IMG/VR virus record: IMGVR_UViG_3300042453_002467
Span: 1 to 35,677 of that record
Direction: 5' to 3' (one strand)
From: a virus
DNA: 35,677 nucleotides
The translations under genes and the position numbers were made by a program. Under the pieces are notes generated by a model, which was not told the DNA's origin, did no database searches, and saw only the letters and a program-made list of their open reading frames with translations. Below, piece after piece: positions 24,356-30,874 of the stretch (within the stretch, counting starts at the first letter, position 1; the number at the start of each line of letters is the position of its first letter).

Positions 24356-24630
24356 AGCTTGATCTCCCCGAGCGCGAACGCCTGCGCGACGTGCGCCAGC
24401 CGGGCGACGTGCTGCGGCACGGCGGGGCCAGCGGCGATCACGGCGTCGGCCAAGCGGAGCAATTCGGGCACCGCGACGATCGCCCGCAGGTCCGCGTCGG
24501 TGGCGACCACCCGATGATCGAATGCCGTCACCACGTCGACGCCCCGATCGGTGCGCACGCTCCCATCGTCGTCGACGTGCCAGCGTTCCAGCGTGATCTT
24601 GGCCATGCGGAACCGTTCAGCGTCGCTCAT
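24352..24630 (-). CDS. Small hypothetical protein upstream of the terminase
   Basis: A 92-residue protein starting at ATG 24630 (MSDAERFRMAKITLERWHVD), overlapping the upstream gene as ATGA. A longer frame to 24792 is arginine- and glycine-rich shadow sequence and was not used. It has a beta-hairpin-like start, then helical segments (ADLRAIVAVPELLRLADAVI). The function is unknown. Its place between the two terminase candidates hints at a packaging helper. Confidence 0.6.
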   Translation of the reverse strand: MSDAERFRMAKITLERWHVDDDGSVRTDRGVDVVTAFDHRVVATDADLRAIVAVPELLRLADAVIAAGPAVPQHVARLAHVAQAFALGEIKL

Positions 24631-24923
24631 TCCGCCGCCGTCGACGTCACAACCGCCGGCACAAAATCGACCGTGTCGACCTTGCCCTCGTCCTGCTGCA
24701 CCGGCTGCGCCTCGGCGACCTTGCCCAGATGGCGCTCGATCACGAGCTCGGCCGCCCGCAAGCGCACCTTCTCGTCGTCCGACACCAGGCACGAGCGCAG
24801 GGCCTCGAGCGCGTCAGGGACGAGGTCCGCCAGCGCGGACAAGGCTTCCGCTCGGGTGAATTTGCCCGGCAGCAGCTTAGGGCGGCCGGAAGGATTGCCG
24901 CTTTGCCCTTTCTTGAATGCCAT
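24627..24923 (-). CDS. Candidate small terminase subunit (DUF5681-like)
   Basis: A 98-residue protein beginning FKKGQSGNPSGRPK, the signature of DUF5681 proteins, which are often next to phage terminases. A helical segment follows (AEALSALADLVPDALEALRS, then KVRLRAAELVIERHLGKV), compatible with an oligomerising DNA-binding small subunit that recognises the packaging site. It lies two genes upstream of the large subunit. GGAAG precedes the ATG by 5 bases. It is small for TerS, so the call is moderate. Confidence 0.68.
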   Translation of the reverse strand: MAFKKGQSGNPSGRPKLLPGKFTRAEALSALADLVPDALEALRSCLVSDDEKVRLRAAELVIERHLGKVAEAQPVQQDEGKVDTVDFVPAVVTSTAAE

Positions 24924-24974
24924 TTACGCTTCCGTTGTTTTTCTTGATACCAAGGACCGTACCACAAACGACGA

Positions 24975-24993
24975 CGGGGGCACCATGCCCCCG
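24975..24993 (-). promoter_or_regulatory. GC-rich hairpin upstream of the terminase operon
   Basis: CGGGGGCA and TGCCCCCG pair as 8-bp arms around a 3-base loop. On the minus strand GTCGTCGTTTGTGG follows, with only a weak U-run. It lies about 50 bases before the candidate small terminase gene. It could be a weak terminator for the winged-helix gene or a leader structure. Confidence 0.45.
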
Positions 24994-25086
24994 CCGCCAT
25001 CCGGTACCGCGCTTGCCGTCGATGGTGTAGCGCGGCGCAGGAGCGCGCGCAAGCTCACAGGCACGCCATGCAAACGACCAGCGGGA

Positions 25087-25117
25087 CGTGTGCATTCCTG
25101 CCGCCGGATTGCACACG
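25087..25117. promoter_or_regulatory. Inverted repeat CGTGTGCA / TGCACACG downstream of the winged-helix gene
   Basis: Perfect 8-bp arms are separated by 15 bases, giving about two helical turns between arm centres. That spacing suits a dimeric DNA-binding protein. It lies just after the winged-helix gene's stop codon and before the terminase genes, so it may be an operator of the packaging/head unit. It could also form an RNA hairpin. Confidence 0.45.
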
Positions 25118-25122
25118 ACGGC

Positions 25123-25440
25123 TCAGGCCGATCGCAGCGCCGCGTCCCCAGCGTCCGACAACGCAAACACCGTTGCCGGGCGCCCCAGACTACCGGCCGA
25201 GGGGGCGCGAGAAACAAGCACGCCACCCGCTAGGAGCATGGCGACCGCCGTGTCTAGTTGCGCCGCAGTCATGCCGCGCAACGACCGCAGCAGATCGGAC
25301 CGCTTTGCCGGACCATGGCGAAGCGCAGCGATCACCATCGGCAAGATTTCTTCCATCGACCTTCCCGCACCTTGAGCCTTGACCGTGATCGGACGCATGG
25401 CTTTAGCCTTCGCAAAGGCTTCTTTTGTTTGCTCGTTCAT
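25123..25440 (-). CDS. Winged-helix DNA-binding protein
   Basis: A 105-residue protein with a winged helix-turn-helix pattern: MVIAALRHGPAKRSDLLRSL, then AQLDTAVAMLLAGGVLVSR and a wing RPATVFALSDAGDAAL. The N-terminal 30 residues are polar and lysine-rich. The gene is isolated, with a terminator and a palindrome upstream and an inverted repeat downstream. It may be a transcription regulator of the late leftward unit, possibly controlling its own gene. The start is taken at ATG 25440; ATG 25398 with AAAGG upstream is an alternative. Confidence 0.75.
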   Translation of the reverse strand: MNEQTKEAFAKAKAMRPITVKAQGAGRSMEEILPMVIAALRHGPAKRSDLLRSLRGMTAAQLDTAVAMLLAGGVLVSRAPSAGSLGRPATVFALSDAGDAALRSA

Positions 25441-25474
25441 TCCCGCACTATGCGGCAGCAGGACGGCGCAAGCA

Positions 25475-25505
25475 AGAAAAAACCGCAGCAGGATGCGCTG
25501 CGGTT
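25475..25505 (-). terminator. Strong intrinsic terminator of the leftward replication unit
   Basis: AACCGCAGC (25481-25489) pairs with GCTGCGGTT (25497-25505) around a 7-base loop. On the minus strand the stem is followed directly by TTTTCTTGC. It ends transcription coming from the primase gene, 35 bases before the winged-helix gene start. This separates early replication genes from the virion unit. Confidence 0.9.
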
Positions 25506-25537
25506 GGTGTTGGTCAAGTTGAAAAAAAGACCTACCC

Positions 25538-25554
25538 TCGGAATGACATTCCGA
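25538..25554. promoter_or_regulatory. Perfect 17-base palindrome, candidate operator
   Basis: TCGGAATG-A-CATTCCGA is a perfect inverted repeat with 8-bp arms and one central base. It lies in the AT-richer gap between the primase gene and the winged-helix gene. The size and symmetry fit an operator for a dimeric repressor or activator. There is no U-tract, so it is not a terminator. Confidence 0.6.
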
Positions 25555-25574
25555 TTCTTTTCCTTCCTAATTAG

Positions 25575-25601
25575 CAAACGACGCGCGTGGCCCGTCGTTT
25601 G
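25575..25601 (-). terminator. Possible first terminator after the primase gene
   Basis: CAAACGACG and CGTCGTTTG are perfect 9-bp arms around a 9-base loop, 63 bases past the primase stop. On the minus strand TTTG then CTAATTAGG follows, with only a short T-run. It may act in series with the stronger terminator 70 bases further on. The flanking sequence is unusually AT-rich for this genome. Confidence 0.5.
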
Positions 25602-25663
25602 TAGTGCCTCGGAAGGAACGGAAAGAAATCCAGAGCCAACCGAGACACCCCGATCCTACCCGA

Positions 25664-27949
25664 TCACCCGATCAGCCGCAAGCGCGTTGCAGGCCTTCCG
25701 CGGCCTCCGGTTGCGACCTTGTGCGCCTCGAGCCCGCCCTCGTCGGCCAGCCGGGCCAGCGTGGCGTCCAGGGCCATCGCATCCAATGACCGGCAGGCCC
25801 GCAGCAGGTCGGACCGGTCGCACCATCCCTCTGCATCGGCGAGCCGCTGGATCGCGGCCTCGACGTAGGCCACGCGCCCGGCCGCATCGTCCCACGCTGG
25901 CGCACTGTGGTCGCGCAGGCTGCGCGAGATTGTCCAGCCCGACGCCTCGGTCAGCCTGATAGCCGCCTCGGCCATGGGGCGCGTCACGCGCGGCCAGGCG
26001 GGCCATTCGCAGCACAGGATGGCGAGCGCGAGCGCGGTGCGGGTCGCCTGCTCCGCGCATCGGCCCAGCAGCGCGGGCGGCACATCACCCGGCACAGGGT
26101 GCCGCCGCCGATCGTCGCAGTGTTCGCCGTACTGGAAAAGCAGATCCGCGGCGCCCGCGTCCTCGGCCTCCTCGGGGACGTAGAGCGCCAAGGGATCGCC
26201 CTTCGCCGCGTCCCCGAGCTCGGGGTGCCCCCGATGCCACGCCTCGTGACTCTCCCTGCACGCCCTCACCGCCTCGGCCACGGCGCGGGGGATGGCCGCG
26301 CTGCCCGCCGCTGCCCGCTGGCGTTTCGGGAGCACCGACAAGCCCTCGCACCACAAGTGCCGGCCCATGAATCCATCCTCGACGGCGAGCTTTCCGATCG
26401 CATCGTGGAGCGCGGCAGGGGTCGACGACCCGAGGATCGTCAGTCCAGGCGCACGGATGATCCGATCCTGCCCGCCCTTCGTCGCGCTCGTCGCTGCGAC
26501 ATAGGACCCGGTCCCGATCGTCGACAGCGTCAGGATCAGCGCCCTCATCTCTTTCTGGTGCCCGTTGCGGCTGTCAAAGAGGCTTTTCAACCGCGGCCCG
26601 TATTCGTCGAGGACGAGTAGCAGCCCGACGCCCTGCGCCGTCGCCGCTTCGATGCGGTTGATCGTCGATTGCGTCGAGGACCAGTCGTTGGCCCCGATCG
26701 CCGCCGGCCAGCATTCGCGCAGCACCTGCTGTAGCGCCTGCTGCGGGCGCCCCTTGCCCGATGCCGTGGGCGCCACCGACACCACGATCGCGCTCGTCGT
26801 CGTCCGCTCGAACGTCCACCGCCGTTGCCCCAGCGCGGACCCAAGCGCCACCAACGCGCCCACGGTAAGCCCCGGTTGTGGGTAGTCCGCGCCGGCCAAT
26901 GCCCACGTCGGGAATGTGTCGCACAGGCCCCCCAGAGCGCGGATCTCCTCGAGCAGATCCCATTGTGCCCGGTCATCGGGCTCGGGGAGGCGCACGAATT
27001 GCCGAGGTTTCGCCACCGACGCCGACGGTGCCGAGGTGATCGCTTCCCCGTCGACGACGTCAAAGACCTCGGTGCCGGTGATCGCCGCCCCGCCGAAGGG
27101 ATCGGCCGGCAACCTGTCAAGCATATGCCCCGGCGCGTGCCCCTGCGGGTCTGGCTTCGTCGCCGCCTCGCGGACCTTGTGCGCCAGTTCCTTCTCCGAC
27201 CACGGCGGCGAGCATTTGGCGTTCCAATGGCGCATGACATCGAGCGCCGCGCCCTCGTCAAGCCCGAAGCCGGTCACGATCGCGCGCGCCACTTTCATCG
27301 CCGCGACATGCCCGCCTTGCCCCGACACGCTGCCGGGCATGCGTTCCGCGTACCGCCGTGCGCGTTCCTGCGCGACGCTGGCATCACGCCACATCATCGG
27401 CAGGGACGCGCGCTGTTGCGCCTGCGGCGCCGCCTTGGCGCGCTTGTAGGCGCGCATGGCCTCGACGACCCACGTAGGGATCGGTGCTGGCGGCACGTCG
27501 GAAAGGATCTCGTATGTCCCGCCCGCGGTGACGCTGCCCGGGGCGACGACGTAGCCCCCGATCCCCCGCGTGTCGACGTCGGGATATCCGAGGCACGCTT
27601 CGGCCTTCTGCGTGTTCCGCAACACGTCATCGTCGACGACGTCGTCAGGCATCGCGTAGTAGTAGTGAAAGCCCCCGCTAGGCGTCCCGACGACCAGCGT
27701 AGGATCAAGCCTGTCGTGGATCGGGTGTTCGCCGTTCCCGTCAACGTCGACGACGAACAAGCCCGACGCCCGCCCACACGCGATCCCCACTGCGCACGAT
27801 GGGTACCCAGCGAACAGATCGCGCAAACGCGCCTCGTCCGTCGTCGCCCTCGTCGTCCATTCGCCGATGATCGGGCGTTTGTTTTTGCCGACAGGAAACA
27901 CCGCCCATCCTCGCGCAGCGAGGCTCAGGGCTAGATCGATCGATGCCAT
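25664..27949 (-). CDS. Bifunctional primase-polymerase / helicase fusion
   Basis: This 761-residue protein is the largest in the genome. The N-terminal domain is an archaeo-eukaryotic primase (Prim-Pol): VVDVDG (D68 and D70), SGGFHYYY (91-98, H95) and DTRGIGGYVVAPGS (126-139) supply the metal and nucleotide-binding residues. A helical primase C-terminal segment (HWNAKCSPPWSEKELAHKVR) follows. The C-terminal half is an ATPase of the DUF3987 helicase-like type, with PTASGKG (394-400) and LLLVLDEY (443-450). It could prime and unwind at the phage origin. The stop leads into the gap with the terminators. Confidence 0.88.
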   Translation of the reverse strand: MASIDLALSLAARGWAVFPVGKNKRPIIGEWTTRATTDEARLRDLFAGYPSCAVGIACGRASGLFVVDVDGNGEHPIHDRLDPTLVVGTPSGGFHYYYAMPDDVVDDDVLRNTQKAEACLGYPDVDTRGIGGYVVAPGSVTAGGTYEILSDVPPAPIPTWVVEAMRAYKRAKAAPQAQQRASLPMMWRDASVAQERARRYAERMPGSVSGQGGHVAAMKVARAIVTGFGLDEGAALDVMRHWNAKCSPPWSEKELAHKVREAATKPDPQGHAPGHMLDRLPADPFGGAAITGTEVFDVVDGEAITSAPSASVAKPRQFVRLPEPDDRAQWDLLEEIRALGGLCDTFPTWALAGADYPQPGLTVGALVALGSALGQRRWTFERTTTSAIVVSVAPTASGKGRPQQALQQVLRECWPAAIGANDWSSTQSTINRIEAATAQGVGLLLVLDEYGPRLKSLFDSRNGHQKEMRALILTLSTIGTGSYVAATSATKGGQDRIIRAPGLTILGSSTPAALHDAIGKLAVEDGFMGRHLWCEGLSVLPKRQRAAAGSAAIPRAVAEAVRACRESHEAWHRGHPELGDAAKGDPLALYVPEEAEDAGAADLLFQYGEHCDDRRRHPVPGDVPPALLGRCAEQATRTALALAILCCEWPAWPRVTRPMAEAAIRLTEASGWTISRSLRDHSAPAWDDAAGRVAYVEAAIQRLADAEGWCDRSDLLRACRSLDAMALDATLARLADEGGLEAHKVATGGRGRPATRLRLIG

Positions 27950-27972
27950 GCTTTCTTCTCCCTCGTTGTCTC

Positions 27973-28001
27973 TTGCACGTCGACGCTGTCGACGCTAGCC
28001 T
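27973..28001 (+). promoter_or_regulatory. Possible rightward promoter inside the helicase-primase gap
   Basis: TTGCAC (27973-27978) and TAGCCT (27996-28001) are separated by 17 bases, the ideal sigma-70 spacing. The -10 match is moderate. The spacer contains a tandem 9-base repeat GTCGACGCT. Together with the terminator at 28041-28070 it could define a short plus-strand RNA of about 60 bases. Confidence 0.4.
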
Positions 28002-28007
28002 ACGTCC

Positions 28008-28070
28008 ACCACGCCGCCGCTTCTCCCTCGTCGACGTGTCCGCCCCGGTGAAAGCCGGGGCGTTGTTTTT
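28008..28070 (+). ncRNA. Candidate small RNA antisense to the leftward helicase-primase mRNA
   Basis: The 120-base gap between two leftward genes carries a textbook intrinsic terminator pointing rightward: CGCCCCGG-TGAAAG-CCGGGGCG followed by TTGTTTTT (28041-28070). No rightward protein gene ends here. With a promoter-like pair at 27973-28001, the most economical reading is a short plus-strand RNA of about 60 bases. It would be antisense to the messenger linking the helicase and primase genes. An accidental terminator-like hairpin is the alternative, and no transcript data exist here. Confidence 0.4.
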
Positions 28071-29794
28071 CAGAATGGCAGGTCATCGTCCCCCCAAGGA
28101 TCGACAGGCGCTGGCGCAGGCGCCTCGCCCGCGTCGTCATCGCTACCAGGCTGGCGCCCTGCCTCCTGCACCAGCCGCACCACGCGGGTGAAATCACCAT
28201 CGGGCTTCGTCTCGACCTCGACGACGCGGCGCATTTCGCCTGCTTTCAGTCGCTCGACCGCCTCGGCCACCGTCGTCGGCGCCCTCGTCCCGACATGCTG
28301 CGCCCACCATCGCGTTGCCTTGTCGCCGGCAAAGCCCTCATGCTCGACGCAGATCCATTCGCTCGCGATCTTCGTCGGCACCCACGTCGATGACGCGCCC
28401 TCGGGCTCCGCGGCATAGTAGTCCACGCGCACCGTCGGCGGGCCGTCGCCCGTGCGCTTGCGGTGAGTGAAGAATTCAACATTCCCCACCGCGTGATTCG
28501 TCGACGTAGTGCGCTTTCCGTCGATGGCCCCCGTCGACAGCACCGGCAGGTTGCTCGCCTGCTCGTTCGCTTTTTTCTCTGGCGGGGGGAATTCTGCGTC
28601 GCATTCTGAGCACGTCCGCGCCGACGCAGGTTGCTCCGCAGCACAGTTGGCGCACGTCTTGACCGGCGCGTCGCCGCCACCTTTGCCCGTCTTGGGCTTG
28701 ATCCTGACCTCGTCGACGGGCCCGTGTCTTGCGATGTTCCCGCCGTAGTCAAGGACCAGGCAATCCCGCTTGCCCTCGGCCGGGCGCATCCCGCGCCCGA
28801 CGATCTGGACGTACAGCGAGGGAGACATGGTGGCACGCACGATTGCGAGCACATCGGTACATGGACTGTCGAAGCCGGTGGTTAGGACGTCGCAGGAGAC
28901 GAGACACGGCAGGGCACGTCGACGGAAGCGACCGATGATCGCAGACCGCACCACGGGCTCAGTGTCGCCCGTGATCACAAGCGCCTCGCGTCCTCGAGCC
29001 TGCACCGCCGCGGCCAGATGGTGCGCGTGCGCCACCGAGCACCCGAAAAGCAGCGCCGACGTGCGCCCTGCGTCCAGCGCAGCGACGACGTCCTCGGCCA
29101 CGCGCTCGGTCACGGTGGCCACGTCGGCGGCAAGCTCGAGGTCACGCGCGGCAAACTCGCCTGCCCGCACGGACAGTGCCTCGGTGTCGATCTGCGCCCC
29201 GACCGCGCCCGTCACGAGCGGCGCCAGATACCCCTGCGCGATCAGGCTCGCCACGTCGACACGGTAGGCGATCGAAGTAAACAGGGCCCCGTCGCCTTGG
29301 GTGAGGTAGCCCTGCGACAGCCTGTACGGGGTGGCGGTCAGACCAACGACCCGCAATGCGGGGTTCACCTCGCGCAAGCCCCTCACGAGCGTCTGGTACT
29401 GCCCGTCGCCATCCGGGGGGATCAGGTGCGCCTCGTCGACAATCAGCACATCGACCACGCCCATGTCCTTCGCTTTGCGGGCCACGGTCTGCACGCCGCA
29501 GACGGTGATCGGTGCTGTGCCCCGCTGCCCCAGCGAAGCGGACCAGATCGCCACCGGCGCACGCTCGCCCCAGATCCACCGGCACGCCGCCGCGTCCTGC
29601 TCGATCAACTCGGCGCGGTGCGTGGCAATCACGACGCGCCCGCCGCAGTCCTGCACGATCACCCGCGCAAGCTCGCCGAGGATCGCACTTTTGCCGCCGC
29701 CCGTGGGCACCTCGACGAGCGGGTGCAGCCCACCGCGCTCCCAATACGCGAGCACCGCGTCGACCGCGGCCTGTTGGTAGTCACGGAGTTTCAC
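28070..29794 (-). CDS. SF2 DEAD/DEAH-box helicase with zinc ribbon and SSB-like C-terminal tip
   Basis: A 574-residue helicase. The start is GTG 29794, overlapping the upstream TGA as GTGA and giving the usual N terminus KLRDYQQAAVDAV; ATG 29806 is an alternative. Motifs: PTGGGKS (30-36), DEAH (120-123), TATPY (153-157), TTGFDSP (305-311) and QIVGRGMR (330-337). A four-cysteine zinc ribbon (CANC then CSEC, 381-398) follows. The C terminus ends DPWGDDDLPF, close to the acidic tip that bacterial SSB uses to bind partners. It probably unwinds or remodels DNA at the origin or during recombination. Confidence 0.9.
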   Translation of the reverse strand: MKLRDYQQAAVDAVLAYWERGGLHPLVEVPTGGGKSAILGELARVIVQDCGGRVVIATHRAELIEQDAAACRWIWGERAPVAIWSASLGQRGTAPITVCGVQTVARKAKDMGVVDVLIVDEAHLIPPDGDGQYQTLVRGLREVNPALRVVGLTATPYRLSQGYLTQGDGALFTSIAYRVDVASLIAQGYLAPLVTGAVGAQIDTEALSVRAGEFAARDLELAADVATVTERVAEDVVAALDAGRTSALLFGCSVAHAHHLAAAVQARGREALVITGDTEPVVRSAIIGRFRRRALPCLVSCDVLTTGFDSPCTDVLAIVRATMSPSLYVQIVGRGMRPAEGKRDCLVLDYGGNIARHGPVDEVRIKPKTGKGGGDAPVKTCANCAAEQPASARTCSECDAEFPPPEKKANEQASNLPVLSTGAIDGKRTTSTNHAVGNVEFFTHRKRTGDGPPTVRVDYYAAEPEGASSTWVPTKIASEWICVEHEGFAGDKATRWWAQHVGTRAPTTVAEAVERLKAGEMRRVVEVETKPDGDFTRVVRLVQEAGRQPGSDDDAGEAPAPAPVDPWGDDDLPF

Positions 29795-30378
29795 GTTGCA
29801 CCCCACTGTGCCGCCATCGCCTCAGCGATCCCTTGGTAGGTCTTGCTGCGGATCTTCCACCGATCCGGCGATGGTCCGAGTTTGTTTTGTCCGCTTGGTG
29901 TTTGATTGCCCCGCCTCGCCCGCGGCCCACCAGGGAGCACGGCAGACGGCAAGAGGGGCGGAAGGCCCTTCAACCACAGGCATGTCGCCTTGCTCGCGTC
30001 CTCGCCGTGTTGCCAAGGCTGGATGATTTGATCCGGCTTGCGCCACCTCGACGACAGCGCCCCGATCGGGTTCTCGATAGCGATGCGCCCGATCGGTGCG
30101 TTGGCGAGCGCGAGAACGAACGCTAGCGCCTGCTCAGTCTGCGCGGCGCGTTCCGGCCTGCGCTTGTTCCAATGCAGTCCCGACGACGCCAGATAGGTGC
30201 AGGGCGGGTGAGCAATCATCATGTCCCACCCGTCGCCGATGACGTCGAGCACATCGCCTTGATGGTGCGGGCCCGGTCTGTCCGTCGGTAGAAGGTCGCA
30301 AGACCACGCATCGTGCCCCAAAGCACGGAAAGACTCTCGCACCGTTCCGCTGTATTCGCACGCGACAAGCACCCTCAT
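29791..30378 (-). CDS. Cytosine-C5 DNA methyltransferase-like protein
   Basis: A 195-residue protein of the phage cytosine methyltransferase-like family. It has an AdoMet-binding start (RVLVACEYSGTVRESFRALG), the catalytic-loop motif PPCTYL (58-63, C60), IENPIG (101-106) in the place of motif VI, and a conserved RKPDQIIQPWQHGEDASKAT stretch. It is short because the usual target-recognition domain is missing, so activity and target site are uncertain. It is the first leftward gene from the divergent promoter and overlaps the helicase gene by GTGA. Confidence 0.82.
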   Translation of the reverse strand: MRVLVACEYSGTVRESFRALGHDAWSCDLLPTDRPGPHHQGDVLDVIGDGWDMMIAHPPCTYLASSGLHWNKRRPERAAQTEQALAFVLALANAPIGRIAIENPIGALSSRWRKPDQIIQPWQHGEDASKATCLWLKGLPPLLPSAVLPGGPRARRGNQTPSGQNKLGPSPDRWKIRSKTYQGIAEAMAAQWGAT

Positions 30379-30430
30379 CCGATCACCTCCCGATCACGCG
30401 CGGATCCGTTCCGCGTCGCGCCCTAAAGCC

Positions 30431-30459
30431 ACCGTAGCCTTGATCTGCACTTTCGTCAA
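30431..30459 (-). promoter_or_regulatory. Leftward early promoter
   Basis: On the minus strand TTGACG (30459-30454) and TACGGT (30436-30431) are separated by 17 bases. The -35 box lies within the palindrome shared with the rightward promoter. It would drive the methyltransferase-like, helicase and primase genes. The leader to ATG 30378 contains GGGAGG near the start codon. Confidence 0.75.
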
Positions 30460-30472
30460 GCGCACGCTTGAC
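30455..30472. promoter_or_regulatory. Palindromic operator shared by divergent promoters
   Basis: GTCAAGCG-CA-CGCTTGAC is a perfect inverted repeat with 8-bp arms. Each arm contains most of one -35 hexamer, one facing left and one facing right. A protein bound here would block both promoters at once, or choose between them. The likely ligands are the small HTH proteins of the rightward unit. Confidence 0.78.
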
Positions 30473-30496
30473 ACGTCAGCAGATCGGGGCTACAGT
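30468..30496 (+). promoter_or_regulatory. Rightward early promoter
   Basis: TTGACA (30468-30473), a perfect -35 box, lies 17 bases before TACAGT (30491-30496). Transcription would start near 30503 and run into the small wHTH gene at 30543. Its spacer and -10 region mirror the leftward promoter, sharing GCAGATC at the same place. Confidence 0.85.
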
Positions 30497-30542
30497 GATC
30501 TCATCAACCGCGGCGAACGCCGCACACAGCAGGGAGACACAG

Positions 30543-30740
30543 ATGACCAGCAAGCAGATCAACGTCGTCGATTTCGTTCGCAACAACCCCGGCTGCTGCA
30601 TCATGGACGTCGTCCGGTACGAGTGGGGCGGGCGTGGGCACATGGCCAGCTATGCGCGGGTCAATCGTCTCGTCCGTGCTGGCGTGCTGCGCAAGCAGCG
30701 TATCAGCGGTAGCCGTGTGGCCTTGTTCGTCCGCGCCTGA
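30543..30740 (+). CDS. Small winged-helix-like DNA-binding protein, first gene of the rightward unit
   Basis: A 65-residue protein; the start ATG 30543 follows CAGGGAGACACA and lies after the predicted transcription start at about 30503, so the longer frame from 30468 is not used. The sequence (DFVRNNPGCCIMDVVRYEWG, then SYARVNRLVRAGVLRKQRIS) fits a winged helix: recognition helix, then a beta wing ending SRVALFVRA. As the first gene after the shared operator it may be the autoregulator that binds the palindrome. This is inferred. Confidence 0.78.
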   Translation: MTSKQINVVDFVRNNPGCCIMDVVRYEWGGRGHMASYARVNRLVRAGVLRKQRISGSRVALFVRA

Positions 30741-30768
30741 CGCACCACGCACTACAGGGAGACACATC

Positions 30769-30873
30769 ATGCAGTGGCACACACTCTGCCCGACGATTCG
30801 CCGCGCCATCATGCGCGAGGCCGCCCGACGCGGCATTCCCGTCGACATCTACTTCGCCCAGATCGGAGGCTGA
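30769..30873 (+). CDS. Tiny basic protein (34 residues)
   Basis: A 34-residue protein (MQWHTLCPTIRRAIMREAAR, ending YFAQIGG), too short for usual callers. It starts at ATG 30769 after a copy of CAGGGAGACACA, the same ribosome-binding block as the gene before. It is arginine-rich and helical in the middle. The next gene starts 1 base after its stop, which supports a real translated gene. The function is unknown; a small inhibitor or adaptor is possible. Confidence 0.62.
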   Translation: MQWHTLCPTIRRAIMREAARRGIPVDIYFAQIGG

Positions 30874-30874
30874 C

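Noticed and set aside
24877-25116. A 79-residue minus-strand frame in the gap before the small terminase gene.
   Set aside because: It overlaps the small terminase start, contains the hairpin and the inverted repeat, and has no ribosome-binding site or recognisable pattern.
26825-27934. A 369-residue plus-strand open frame opposite the primase gene.
   Set aside because: The minus-strand protein has clear Prim-Pol motifs in this region. The plus-strand frame is low-complexity and has no motif.
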